Of a stretch of DNA of 64,000 nt, positions 36,895-47,400 are shown piece after piece. Below the pieces are notes generated by a model. The model was not told where the DNA came from, ran no database searches, and saw nothing but the letters and a program-made list of their open reading frames with translations. Numbering within the stretch: position 1 is the stretch's first letter; every line of letters begins with the position of its first letter. Position numbers and translations under genes: made by a program. Where the stretch lies: NCBI GenBank assembly GCA_031308135.1, contig JAHLJT010000631.1, positions 218,827,536-218,891,535 on the forward strand. Reading direction: 5' to 3'. This DNA is from Acheta domesticus. Its lineage: Eukaryota; Arthropoda; Insecta; Orthoptera; Gryllidae.

Positions 36895-38154
36895 TCAGAT
36901 TGTTTCCATGCTAGATTCTGAGTCGGATGTATCTGATTCTGGTATGTGTTTTAACAGCTTTTTCTTTAGTCTGGTAACTCTGCCTTTGATAACTCTGTCA
37001 TTTAGTACAGAATGGATGTTGTTGAGCATTTTTATGACGGCTGGGATGTCATTGGAATAATCTTTGACAATGGTAAGAGGGTCAGCAGAGCCCAAAGCAT
37101 TTTCTAGTAGTAGATGGAGTTGATTTTCTGACAGTGGAAAAGAGTTTTTGTTCTTTTCGAACAGAGCTTTAGTTGGACTGAGCATGTCCTCAAGAGAAGT
37201 AGCAGGGTTACTGTCTTGTTCCGTTTCATCTTGTTTTGCAGAATTCTTTTTCTGTTTCTTTTTTTGTCTTTTTCACATTGTTGTCTTCATTGTGGCTGTC
37301 ATTAGCATTGTTGTTTGTTTCAGATGGGGAGGAGGATTCATTTGGGAGGCTTCTCTTAAGAAGGGGGGGAAAATTTATAGGGTCACTGGTTGGGGAGGCA
37401 GTGGGTGAGTCAACTGTGATAGGTTGTACTTCAATGTAATTTGTGGGGTTTGAAGATATATTTGTACTTGTAGAATCCAGAAGGCAATTCTCTTTGTGGT
37501 GATTTTGGGGGCAGTTACTAGCAGTATGGCCTTCCATTTTGCAATTGAAACAGGTGATGTTTTCAGTAGAGAAAAAGATTCTATATGGAGTACCTTCATA
37601 TACAATCACTGATGACTGAGGGAGTTTGTGAAGTTCTTCAGGTTGGATAAAAGTTTGCCTTCTGAAGCTCATAATGTGACTGAGATTGGGGTCAGACAGG
37701 CCAGCTCTGATGAAAGATATACTGGAGGCAGTTTTAATGTCATGGTTCTTAAAAATATTTGTTATTTCCTCGTTTGGAATGAATGGGTATACATTTGATA
37801 TTATGATTCTTTTGAGTTTGTTAATTAGGGGTCTCACATTAACAGTTGTATTTTTAATGATCAGAGTAGGGTATTTGTTTGTTATAAAATCAGCATTGGT
37901 CTTGGAATTCAGAAACACACATATTCTATTATTGGATATTCTTGATATAAAGTAATAGCACTGGGGGGAACAATTTCGGTTAGTTTACTTATATAGTCTT
38001 TGACAGTTAGATTTTCGCATGCGTCCAGTAGTATAGATTGTTCTTTTGATGGAAAACTCACAGTATTGGCGGCTCCGGCGTACGACTTCGTGGGTTGCTC
38101 CTGGAGGTTAGGTGACGGATTCATCTTGAGGTTGGATGGTACAGCTTTATTCAT
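36895..38154 (-). pseudogene. I-element ORF1 (RNA-binding, CCHC knuckle) pseudogene
   Basis: The chosen start is the Met at 38,154 (MNKAVPSNLKMNPSP), since upstream codons resemble leader sequence. A frame change near 37,950 leads into the longest block (37,918-37,226). That block contains an RRM-like region (IIISNVYPFIPNEEITNIFK, SFIRAGL, HIMSFRRQTFI) followed by CFNCKMEGHTASNC, a CX2CX4HX4C zinc knuckle. A second frame change near 37,250 leads to the C-terminal block ending at 36,895. The product would coat element RNA. Knuckle and order match ORF1 of I-clade elements. About 250 bp of broken, non-coding-like sequence separates ORF1 from ORF2. Confidence 0.85.
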
Positions 38155-38343
38155 GTAGAGGCGTCGAGCCAGCCGGCAGGCCAGCCAGAAAAACACTGTA
38201 CACTGCTTTCAACACTGATAGCACTTTAAATAACACTGTAAGTTAATGTTAATACTGAAATGTTTTGATTCGGAGATGTGGTATATCGATAAGCTGATAG
38301 AGCGCAGCAGTAGTTGTTGCCTCGACCGCTGTCGAACTACGAA

Positions 38344-38357
38344 TGTTTGTACAATTT
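38344..38357. other. Right target-site duplication of the I element
   Basis: TGTTTGTACAATTT here is identical to 30,715-30,728 and marks the 5' boundary of the minus-strand element. Sequence beyond it continues the disrupted DNA transposon. Confidence 0.88.
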
Positions 38358-39062
38358 ATATCTGTGTTGTATTCTTCTGAAGGATGACGGTCGTTCGGGT
38401 GGTATCGGACAAAGTAGAATCGGATGGTACCGGACAGTTACTTCTTCGCCTTCTCTTCACTTTTCCATATTTCTTGCATGTAGGTTGTTAGGAGGTAATA
38501 TTCGAATACTAATGTGGATTTTGTTCGTGTTTCAGGAAACTGTAGGTAAAATTCGCGGGAAATGGGAAGAAATGATAGGAAGATAGTCATTATGAAGGTC
38601 ATTTCAAAAGAAAAACCCTTCAATAATGATAGTTGTGAAGCTATAAATTGAACATAATAGTTGAGTTTTTTGTTTTTTAATTCAAGAACTGTTATTTTCC
38701 CTTATAACCCAATACTTATTTTTTCTTTGTATTACGCAATTAAATATTTGTCTCAATAGTGAGCGTATCTTTGATGAATTGTTGTAAAAAACACTTCATT
38801 AAAATTATTTTACCATTATTTACTTAGTTGTCCGATACCACCCTCCACTCTTCAGACGTGTAAATTGTCAACGATTTTTACTATTCCCAAATAATCATAT
38901 TATTTTACTTTCAAACCAAACGGCTTTGATACAGAGTGTGAGTAAGAGATTGAAGTTTCATATTTTGCATTTTAAGAATAATTTTAACTAACCTTAATTA
39001 AGAAATCGTATTTAAAGCTAAGGTGGCCGATACCACACGACCTTCCCCTATTACCAGTCAGC

Positions 39063-39151
39063 GAACTAGCTATGTACGTGGTCAAAAGTAGCTGCCAGCA
39101 CAAATCTTCCCTGAGAAATCAAGAGGCCTTAGCCCTACATGGGATTTTAGA

Positions 39152-39196
<45 letters not shown>

Positions 39197-39222
39197 TGAT
39201 GATAATGATAATAATAATAAAC
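39063..39222 (+). repeat. (AAT)n/(GATGAT)n microsatellite, probable tail of a truncated non-LTR element
   Basis: Pure AAT units run from 39,152, then ATG-containing units, to 39,222. The preceding 90 bp, ending ccctacatgggattttagag, look like the 3' end of a heavily 5'-truncated retroelement whose (TAA)n tail seeded the microsatellite. No protein remains to identify the family. Confidence 0.6.
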
Positions 39223-39480
39223 TCCTCATGAGCAAAATAGCCATCTGGTTCCCCTTTCTATTCGCACGCCGTGCTTCCTTTTGCGACCCAGTGTGCTGAT
39301 CGACGCGTGGCGCGCCCATGCAGGTGCGTCCCTCTCTCTCTTTCTCTGAGCGCTATTGCCCCCGCCCTGCGCCCTCCGCCCTGCGCCCTTTCTGCGTTGC
39401 CTCGCGAGCAATCTCCGGAGCGCCCCCGCGCGCGCTGCGTGCGACGCAGGCCGACGCCAGGCGCCGTTCGCTGCGCCCCG
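39223..39480. other. GC-rich block, no gene
   Basis: Composition rises sharply after the microsatellite. Overlapping frames on both strands are Ala-, Arg- and Pro-rich and have no domain. The last 80 bp resemble the repeat array that follows. Confidence 0.4.
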
Positions 39481-40460
39481 CAGGCCGCGCCCCGGGCTCA
39501 TCTCATCACCGCCCTCGCCACCTTCTCTTCCACCTTCTCCGTCAACGCCGCCCAAAACCCCAAGGAAATGTAGCGTATGAAAAGAGAAATTTCCAAAAAC
39601 ATAGATGAATTCTTATTTATGTTTTTGTAACTGGTATATTTTTATTACTTGTCTCAACTGATCTCTGCTGCCACCTTCTTCACCACTTTCACTTTTACCT
39701 TCTCTACCTTCTTCGTCAACGCTGCGGCGCGCTGCCATCTCCCTGATTAAATCTCGAAGGAATGTAGCGTATGTATCAAAAATGTTTAGAAAAATCGAAA
39801 TTGTCACTGATGTTTTTGTAACTGGTATATTTTTTTGTTATTTGTCTCATCTCATTGTGGCTGCCGCCTCCTTTACTACTTTCACCTTCTCCGTCTTCTT
39901 CGTTAACGCCGCACTGCAATCTTCCTGTTTAATTCTCAAGGGAATGTAGCGTATGTATCAAATATGTTTCGAAAACATCGATCAATTCTTATCGATATTT
40001 CGGTAACTGGTATTTTGTGTGTTCGCTTCATATCATTGCGTTCGCACCCTCCTTCTCCACTTATGCATTCTAGTACATCTTCGTCAACGCCGAACTTCGA
40101 ACGCATATAAATCTCAAAGGAATGTAGCATATGTATCAAAAAATTCAGAAAAAATCGATAAATTCCTTTTGTTTTATAACTGTTTTTTTATGTTCCCTCG
40201 TATACGCTCTTCGTGGCCGCTGCCTTCTGCTTCATTGCCACCGCCGCCGCCGCTGCCGCCGCCGTTGCCGCCGCCGCTGCCGCCGCCGTTGCCGCCGCCG
40301 TTGCTGCCGCCGCCGCTGCCTCTTTCATTTTATTTTCTCCACCATCTTGACGCCTCCATCTCCAATATATTTAAGCTCCAAGGAAATGTAAAGTATGAAT
40401 GTAGAGTATACAGAAATTTTAAAAAACACGGTTATATATTTGTAGATAAATTTGTAACTG
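39480..40460. repeat. Degenerate tandem array of 180-260-bp units with a (CCG)n expansion
   Basis: The anchor aaaGGAATGTAGCGTATGta recurs at about 39,562, 39,757, 39,938, 40,117 and 40,380. Each is followed by a tcgataaattctt-like and a tttttgtaactggtat-like stretch. Before each anchor are ttcaccttctccgtc and ttcgtcaacgccgc blocks. Periods are about 195, 181, 179 and 263 bp. The longest unit is stretched by a CCG/CTG trinucleotide run at about 40,230-40,320. Units are well diverged. On the minus strand each unit encodes a similar short peptide (FDTYATF), but no unit is open from end to end. Confidence 0.85.
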
Positions 40461-41980
40461 ATATTTGAATCCTACATATGATAGAACGTATGTCATTGAA
40501 CGTTTAAAAACTTATAAATATCGTAATGTAAAACGTTTAAAATTTTATCTTTCCTTCATGGGTTCATACGCATTTTAAAAAACAATACCTTTTGAATGTT
40601 TATTTTTCTGAATGGTAGCAATGGGAAAATACGTGCAATACCCTTTAAAATTTTAGAATTCGACGAAGAAGTTATAGTGTGTTCGAAAGGTTTTATTATG
40701 GGTTAGGGGGTCCTTCAAGGTTATTAAATTTATTGAGGTCTACAAGAGATGGCCTAATGAGTGCATGACAGCAACATGATGACGAGATGAGTGACAGTAG
40801 AGCAACGGGGGATTAGAGACAGGGAAAACGGGAGCACCTCGAGAGTATCTGCGTACAGCTTGCTATGTTCACCACAGATTCCAAGTTAGTTGGCCAAGGA
40901 ACAACCCTCTCCCCTCGTACGAGTTACGTAATTTTTCAGTTTCTATTCTCAGACAACTGTGTTCTAGACTGAATAATTCAAAGTGTACCATTCATTACCT
41001 TCAATTTAATGCCCGCAAAGTGTAGGAAAACACAGAACAATATCATTCACATCGAGGTGTAATTGAGGTATTTAGATTCACGAGAACTTTTTCTTCTCTG
41101 TCTATACATCTTCATGATCTGTGTCGTTACCTCGCGGCATTATTAAAGAATATTGATGGCATGTCACCGCATACAAACTCTACCAGCTCGTCGCTTTTCC
41201 TACACTCTTTGAAACTTCTAGCTGTCATGTGTGCGTGTATACATCACTTTCCCCTTGGTATATTCTCTTGCGCATCTGATTTATGACGTCAATATTCTCG
41301 TCGTATTCATCACCGCCGTGCCTGTTAGTTATCCGTGAATAAGCCTTACTGCAGCTAATATATTCAGTCAACCCTTCTCATACACAATACGTATTGACCC
41401 CTCTGCCTCTCATGAAACTTACGTTCTCTATCTCACAACCCAGCTTTCGCTATTGTTATTTCTTTCAGTATTGAACTTATTCGTAATTACTCATTATTTT
41501 GTAAATCGGGAAGATCAATCCCTAACGCAAAACTTATCGCAATATTCTCAGGTAATTAATGCCATTGTAGTTAACTTCTACCGCAATCGTAATTGTAAAA
41601 TTCATCATCACTCTTCTACTCCCCACTTCCAGGGTCTTTCTGACTATAATCATCATCCAGAACTGGTCCGCTCACCTTCCAACTCTGGGCTTCGGATTCA
41701 AATCTCGTTCTTTCGTAGTGGAATGTATAAAGGACCAATTAGATTTCTCTGTATATTTTATTGGGGGACTCTCCATTTCACTTGCGTTTTGTTCTAATAT
41801 AATTCAAATAACATCATTATCAACCATTACCCATCCATCCAACCATTCATCTCAGGTATAATCGAAAAGGCTTAAAAATGACGTTCATATTAAAGAAAAT
41901 TGCACCAGCACTATAACGTGTCCTGCTTCACCACCAGTAACTCCGCACTGTCTGCCGTGCTGCGCTCGCCGCGGGCGGGG
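40461..41980. other. AT-rich interval, no gene recognised
   Basis: A 114-codon frame at 41,453-41,797 has no recognised motif. A weak B-box-like ggattcaaatctcg occurs near 41,693 but no A box supports a tRNA or SINE. Nothing else was seen. Confidence 0.4.
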
Positions 41981-41999
41981 CCGCGTGCGTCGTAATCCC

Positions 42000-42425
42000 G
42001 TGCGTGAGCCCCGCTCCGCTCCGCCCCGCCCAACCCCTCCCCGCCTCGCCCGCTCCGCTCCGCCCACCCCGTTCCGCCCCGCCCTACCCCTCCCCACCCC
42101 GCCCCGCCCCACCCCGCCCTACCCAACCCAACCCGCCATGCCCCACCCCGTCCCGCCATGCTCCACCTCGCCCCGCCATGCCCCCTCCCGCCCCACCACG
42201 CCTCACCCCCGGCCATGCCCCATCCCTCCCCGCCATACCCCATCCCGCCCCGCTATGCCCCATCCGCCCAGCCCAACCCCTCCCCGCCTCGCCCGCTCCG
42301 CTCCGCCCGCCCCGTTCCGCCCCGCCCCACCATGCCCCACCCCGCCCCGCCATGCCCCGCCATGCCCCTACCCGCCCCGCTATGCTCCATCCCGCCCCGC
42401 CATGCCCCGCAGCGTCGCCCCGCGA
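42000..42425. repeat. C-rich minisatellite, CCCCGCCATGC-type units, with a 243-bp duplication
   Basis: Short CCCCGCC and CCCCGCCATG units repeat irregularly. A larger block starting gcccaacccctccccgcctc is present at 42,028 and again at 42,271. The minus strand is G-rich with many GGGG runs, so quadruplex formation is plausible. All frames on both strands are open through composition only. Confidence 0.92.
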
Positions 42426-43440
42426 TGCGTCTCCTTCATCAGCCCAGTAAATAAGGAAGCAGCCGCCCATCCCCTATCCCGCCAGCGAGCATCGACCGCT
42501 TGTTTTCGATCGCCCACCAGGCGCAGTGGGAAGGGAGGGGACCAAACGATTGCACAGCACGCCCGCGCGCAACTTTTGTTTGCTTGTTTGTTAAAAACAA
42601 CTAAAGCGAGTACGTAAATGAACACGTGTGTAATGAGCCATGTAGTGAGAGGTTATTCGATTAGTTGAACGTATTCACGTAGTTGAATTAGGTTGTCGCC
42701 AAACACATACATCAATTTGAGTAGTTTTGATCGCGGACGGCGAGGCTTCGGCCTCCGGTCTCTTGATTAGAACAAGGATGTCCTTGAGAAAGCCCAACAC
42801 AAAATATTCACTGCTTTTTATGCCAAAATACAGATAACGTTTGTACAGTGCGGCCATTTTATAAATGTGCCTGCCACGCGGGGTTTGGGCTCGGCGAACG
42901 AGGTTAAATGATGCCGCAGAAATCGAGATAGGGCGGTCGGGAGAATCGCCGAAGACGGAAGGTGACTTTTCGCTACCGGAACATTTAAATTGTACTCACT
43001 TTAAAGTAGATGCTGGAACTGCTCACCGCGGCTCTGATACATTCTTGACACCTTTACAACTTCTGGTGCACGCGCTTCAGCCTATGAGACGCGTGAAACA
43101 GTACTCATTTTTAATTTTAAAGAGTTCGGCAAATTTAAGTCTGTGTTTTATATGCACAAATTATTTTTAATATATTTATTATTTATAATTACTTTAATTA
43201 TAAAATATGATCACTTAATACATGTTAATTCAATTACTTGCAAAAGGAACAGCTCTCTAAAAATAATTATTTACAGTTCTCATGATATTGTAAATATTTT
43301 ATACAAGTGTGTAATATCAATATCTTTCTTATGAGCCATTTTTATTTCATATCTTTGTTGGGGTTTAAAAATTGACCAATTTTTGTTTAAAGAAAAGTAC
43401 TAGACTGTCGTCCGAAAGCAACTCGTAAAATTAATTTCCT
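42426..43440. other. Mixed-composition interval, no gene recognised
   Basis: GC content falls from left to right. A 101-codon frame at 42,865-43,170 has no known motif. No RNA gene or transposon protein was found. Confidence 0.4.
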
Positions 43441-43449
43441 TATTTATTG

Positions 43450-43488
43450 TAAGTAAAATGGTATACTATAAGTATACCATTTTACTTA
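43450..43488. repeat. Perfect 18-bp palindrome with 3-nt loop
   Basis: TAAGTAAAATGGTATACT at 43,450-43,467 is perfectly complementary to 43,471-43,488, with ATA between. Just downstream, ttttacttattctacattt occurs twice (about 43,480 and 43,511), so the right arm also takes part in a direct repeat. Confidence 0.93.
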
Positions 43489-43529
43489 TTCTACATTTTT
43501 ATTCTATATTTTACTTATTCTACATTTGA

Positions 43530-44335
43530 AGTAGAATAATAGACCGTTATTATTTTGCTGCCTTTGCTTCATTTTTATACATTATCAAAAACATTAAACA
43601 TTTTTCAATATTTAAAATGAGATATCCCGTGCCCTATAATTGAAAGTGGTTCTCTCTTTTTATATCCATTTTTCTACTGAATATTTCGATTGCTCAACAC
43701 TAAAATCATGAGCTCAATAGCTGAAATTCCTGGCAGTATTACCAGGGGGTAGAGTTACTGTATCAAGATTCTACGCCTAATATGGGTCCAATCCGAAGAA
43801 ACTTCACGCACATGGGCCAAGTATTCATCATTTTACAGTCCACATTCGTCTCTTCTTTTTCAGACCGCCTTCTCTTTCCCGTAGTACTTATTACATTGTA
43901 CTATACAAGATGAATTTAGTGGTAAAACAAGTGCATCCAAACATTCAATTGAAATCACAAATAGAAAATTCTATTGACTCGACACGAAATCGAAAATAAT
44001 CGATCATTCCATACTTTCACCAACATTCACAAACATTTTTCTTTTTTCAAAATATTGAGTAACACTCGTCTTGCCGTTCACCAGTCCACCATGCGGTCTG
44101 CAGCCCACGCGCAGACAGCACGAAGCGCGGAGGTGGCGCTCCGCACGGCGCGCGCATAAATCGAGTGTGGCCGCCGCGCCGTCCAGCTCCATGCCTCTAG
44201 CGCCTTGGACGAGTTAGGGGCGCATAAATTCCATGGAATGCTTATGCAAAGCATTGCCTCCGCAGGGCGGAATCTCGTCGAGTTCGTACGGTTTCATAAA
44301 CAATTTCGATTTGGAACAGACGTAGAAAAGTAACC
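43530..44335. other. Interval without recognised gene
   Basis: Mostly AT-rich. A GC-rich patch at 44,090-44,220 contains two GCGCATAAAT sequences (44,152 and 44,220) that resemble TATA contexts. No transcript evidence or coding exon supports a promoter. Confidence 0.35.
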
Positions 44336-44339
44336 AAAC

Positions 44340-44770
44340 GGCTAAACTGGGTCAGCAAGCTGTTTTTTGATCGTGATACCAAATTGATTTGTGATTTGAT
44401 TTGCCAAACATGATTGATTTTCACATAGAATATCCAAGCAGCGAGTCAAATCACAAAAATATTTGTGGATCTGAGTGAATCATGTCACCCTGCGGAAAGA
44501 CTCTGCTTCCCCGTTCAGGCTGGAACATTCACATACTTACGAAATTTATCACGAAAAAAGCAGTTTTGCCTGAACAAGTTAAAAAGGCGGCGAATACGTA
44601 CGAATCAAATATTTTCGTTCTAAAATAACGAGAAAACGTTAAAGTAGATCAACCTTGCTCGTAAACTGGGTTGTGACTGTGCTAACAAGTTGATTTGTGA
44701 TTTAATTTGTCAAACACATTGACCCCAATATAGAAAACAGCAGCGTGTCAAGTCAAGGATTGTACACCCT
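44340..44770. repeat. Diverged tandem pair, 306-bp period
   Basis: The stretch taaactgggt...ttgatttgtgatttgatttg...aaaca...gcagcg.gtcaa at 44,343-44,445 recurs at 44,661-44,752. The shared block ttgatttgtgattt begins at 44,384 and 44,690. Similarity is clear but imperfect, and no frame is open. Confidence 0.7.
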
Positions 44771-46500
44771 GATATACTTTAGAAAAGTTTGAGAAGGTTG
44801 CACCTTGTTAAAAGATTCTGCAACAGAATGTTAATATTTCTACGGGACTGTTTAAAATAATTAATGTTTTAATATATAAAAAAATTAAATGGGAGAATTT
44901 TTGTTGTCATGGATTTAGACGAGCTTTATAAAGTTTACTGAAAGTATTCTGAAAAGTCATTATTGCATTTGTTTTCAATTTACAATTCTTCCTCTGGCAT
45001 ATTCATCTCATGATAATGTTCATGAAATTAAATAAGCCACATATGTTATGCACTTTAATTCTTTTAAGTCGAAACTTGACATTATGATCTTCTTTATAGT
45101 AAATTGTAGAAAACTATGAAATAGTATTGTAATTGGTAATTAATTAATTAATTAATAAGTATTTAGTATATTTCTCAAGTGTAAAATAGGGGTATAATTT
45201 ATGGAGTTGCCAATTTACAACGCTTGAAAATAATAGGAAAACGCAATTTAAATATGTAATATGCACAGTTTAAATATGTAATAATAGAGGAAACATATTG
45301 ATTGTTGTATATTTAAACTCATCAAAAGCGGAAATGAATGGGCACAGATATTCACTATTCATTATTACTTGTTTTGTTGAGGGTAAGTAACATAATGTAA
45401 TAGGTTTATTCCATACAAATAAAATATTTCTCTTTGCCAAGTTACACGTTTACAATTCAATTTGATAATACAAATTTCACTACAATAAAGGAAAATGAAC
45501 CATCTACGATTAATCATTTAATATCTTCAGGCTTTTGGCACTCAGCACCTTTCAACGGGATCTAAGGAGCATTGGCTAGCAAGGACTTAAAACAACGGGA
45601 TTGTGCTGGTAAAATAATTATGGTTAAAATGAACACATCGTAATCCTTTTAATCCCTGTTTGTTGAGATAGCACCATTTCACGCTTTGAGTTGATATTAA
45701 TTCAAGAGAAATTGGATCGAAGGATGACAGAGGAAGTAATAATTAAGAAGACTCGTTCATAAATGAAACATGATTACAAAGAGGGGGAACCCATCAAGAG
45801 TAAAGATTGAAACAAGAATGACCTTACTATTGAAAATTTGAAACTTTTCCCGTCCCAAGCATCAAAGTATTAGAGAGGCATTACGTGAGATTTTTGAAAA
45901 GGAGCGGACTGGATTTCTACACATTATTTAGCAAAATTAAAGTGCACGCTACCTGATACTATACCACTCTGGTGCATCACATCAAATAAATATTTCTCAG
46001 TTACTTCTTTCTCAAGTATTCTTTCACCATCCCATAAAATTAAGAACACATGTTAATATTTTTAATCGAAAACTTAAATATTCAGCATTTATGATTTTAT
46101 GAATTTCACAAGAAAAAATTAAAATACATAAATATTGATTTTTAAAGGACCTAAACTTTGTGGATACTTTATTCCGCCCATGACAGGCGTCGTACTCCAA
46201 CTCGTCAAACTTGAATTATTCGATTGTAATCCACGGTACGGATTATTCAGTAGAAACTTCTTTTACCTAATACCATCCATGAATATTAAGCAAAACAAAA
46301 AAATTCCAAATGTATTCTGGTACACATATTAAGAACAAGAAGAATAGAACTGAAAGTTATAATGCACTTTTTTGGAATCTTTTAAACGAACAGAATTCCT
46401 TGCGTTTTTTAAAAATTGCGCACCAAGGCACATTTAATTGAAACTGTCAACCCTTAAAAATCTTTCAAATTACTCTAGCACATAATTGTGTTAATCAGAA
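44771..46500. other. AT-rich interval, no gene recognised
   Basis: A short TAAT run (45,138-45,160) is the only repeat seen. No coding, RNA or transposon signal was found. Confidence 0.45.
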
Positions 46501-46519
46501 CTATATGTTACCCACGTCC

Positions 46520-47400
46520 TCAAACATATCGCGTTCCGGCGGCAAATAATGAATACGCGATCACCTCACACGAACGCGGCGCGTGAGTCTCAGATGGGTC
46601 ACGTATCCAGGCCAGGCGCACCGCCGCACGTCTCGGTGAGCCGCAGGGCCTGGGTGGTGGCCCTCACGGGATGAAACGCGACGAGACGAGACCCCTTTGC
46701 TAAGAGCGTATTCCGGCCGCATCTCTTATCGGAACGCCGCACGCCCCGAGATCGCTGCGGTCGCTGTCGGCTGGTGGGCGCGGGTCGACCCCCGCGCCGT
46801 ATCGCGCTACTGAGACCGGTCAGCTCCGACGCAAGGTCGGGAGGGGGCGGGGGGTGGTGACGACGGGTGAGTGACAGGCTGCGAAAAGCACGTGAGTGAG
46901 GTGGGAGGGCGAGTGCGGTCATGGGGGGGGTGCAGGAAAGGATGGGATGGGCGCGGGTGGATGGGAAGCGGTGGGTGGACTGGGATAGGTGGGCGGGTCG
47001 GAGTGTATGTGAATGAGCGGGCGTGGGTGGTCGTGCGGGCAGGCGAGCGGGCGGGTGGGTGGGAAAGCGAGCGGGCGGGCAGCCGGGCTGACGCCCGTTG
47101 GGAGAGGCGGGCGTTCGGGCGTTAGGAAGGGCGGGCGGGCAGTTCCATGAAATTGCATTGCAGCGCGCCTCCGAGATACGGCCGGGATAAACGCGTACGA
47201 CGTGGAACTTAATCCGCCCGTGACAGGCGCTTCCGTCGGGCGTCGGTCTAACGCGGCCCGCGCGCATATACCAAGCGGCCCAGCGTTGCGGTTTACGCTC
47301 CGCGAGGCGGCACGACCGTGTGGCCGCTCGTCGGGCGAAACGCCATTTGGGGTCTCTGCGATGATGTGGCATGAGGGATCGGGAGGACTGGCACTTCCCA
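46520..47400. other. GC- and CpG-rich island
   Basis: Composition changes abruptly from AT-rich to GC-rich with frequent CpG, including a G-rich gggcgggcgggt stretch at 46,960-47,130. Long overlapping frames exist (for example 46,599-47,441 on the minus strand, 280 codons), but they are rich in Pro, Arg, Ala and His with no domain and coexist in several frames. It could be a promoter-associated island of an unseen gene or a decayed GC-rich repeat. I cannot decide. Confidence 0.45.

Larger units (their letters stand above)
30729..38343 (-). mobile_element. I-clade non-LTR retrotransposon, near full length, with 14-bp target-site duplication
   Basis: The element runs on the minus strand from 38,343 (5') to 30,729 (3'). 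It is bounded by identical 14-bp sequences at 30,715-30,728 and 38,344-38,357. Order from the 5' end: about 190 bp of leader, ORF1 with a CCHC knuckle, ORF2 with APE endonuclease, reverse transcriptase, RNase H and a C-terminal zinc-binding region ending at 32,910, then a 3' UTR ending in ataaataaataaattt plus an A-rich tail. The RNase H domain after the reverse transcriptase identifies the I group. The 3' UTR is split by a 1.6-kb insertion. Without it the element is about 6.0 kb, a usual full length. Stops and frameshifts in both ORFs make it inactive. Confidence 0.9.
30404..39048. mobile_element. DNA transposon with 26-bp TIRs and TA flanks, split by an I element
   Basis: The 26 bp at 30,404-30,429 and the reverse complement of 39,023-39,048 match at 21 positions, both starting GnGGAAGGTCG and containing TATCGG. 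Each is flanked outward by TA, the target of the Tc1/mariner/pogo group. Removing the I element and one target-site duplication leaves about 1 kb. Related ggtggtatcggaca motifs occur inside at 38,396, 38,417 and, inverted, 38,829. Another reading is therefore that a shorter element occupies only about 38,385-39,048 and that 30,404 belongs to a second family member. No transposase was recognised. Confidence 0.5.

Noticed and set aside
44150..44230. TATA-like promoter (two gcgcataaat sequences)
   Set aside because: No downstream gene, initiator context or other evidence supports transcription.
46166..47225. Shared tccgcccrtgacaggcg at 46,170 and 47,212
   Set aside because: The match is about 17 bp with no extension on either side. 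I treat it as chance or the trace of a very old repeat.
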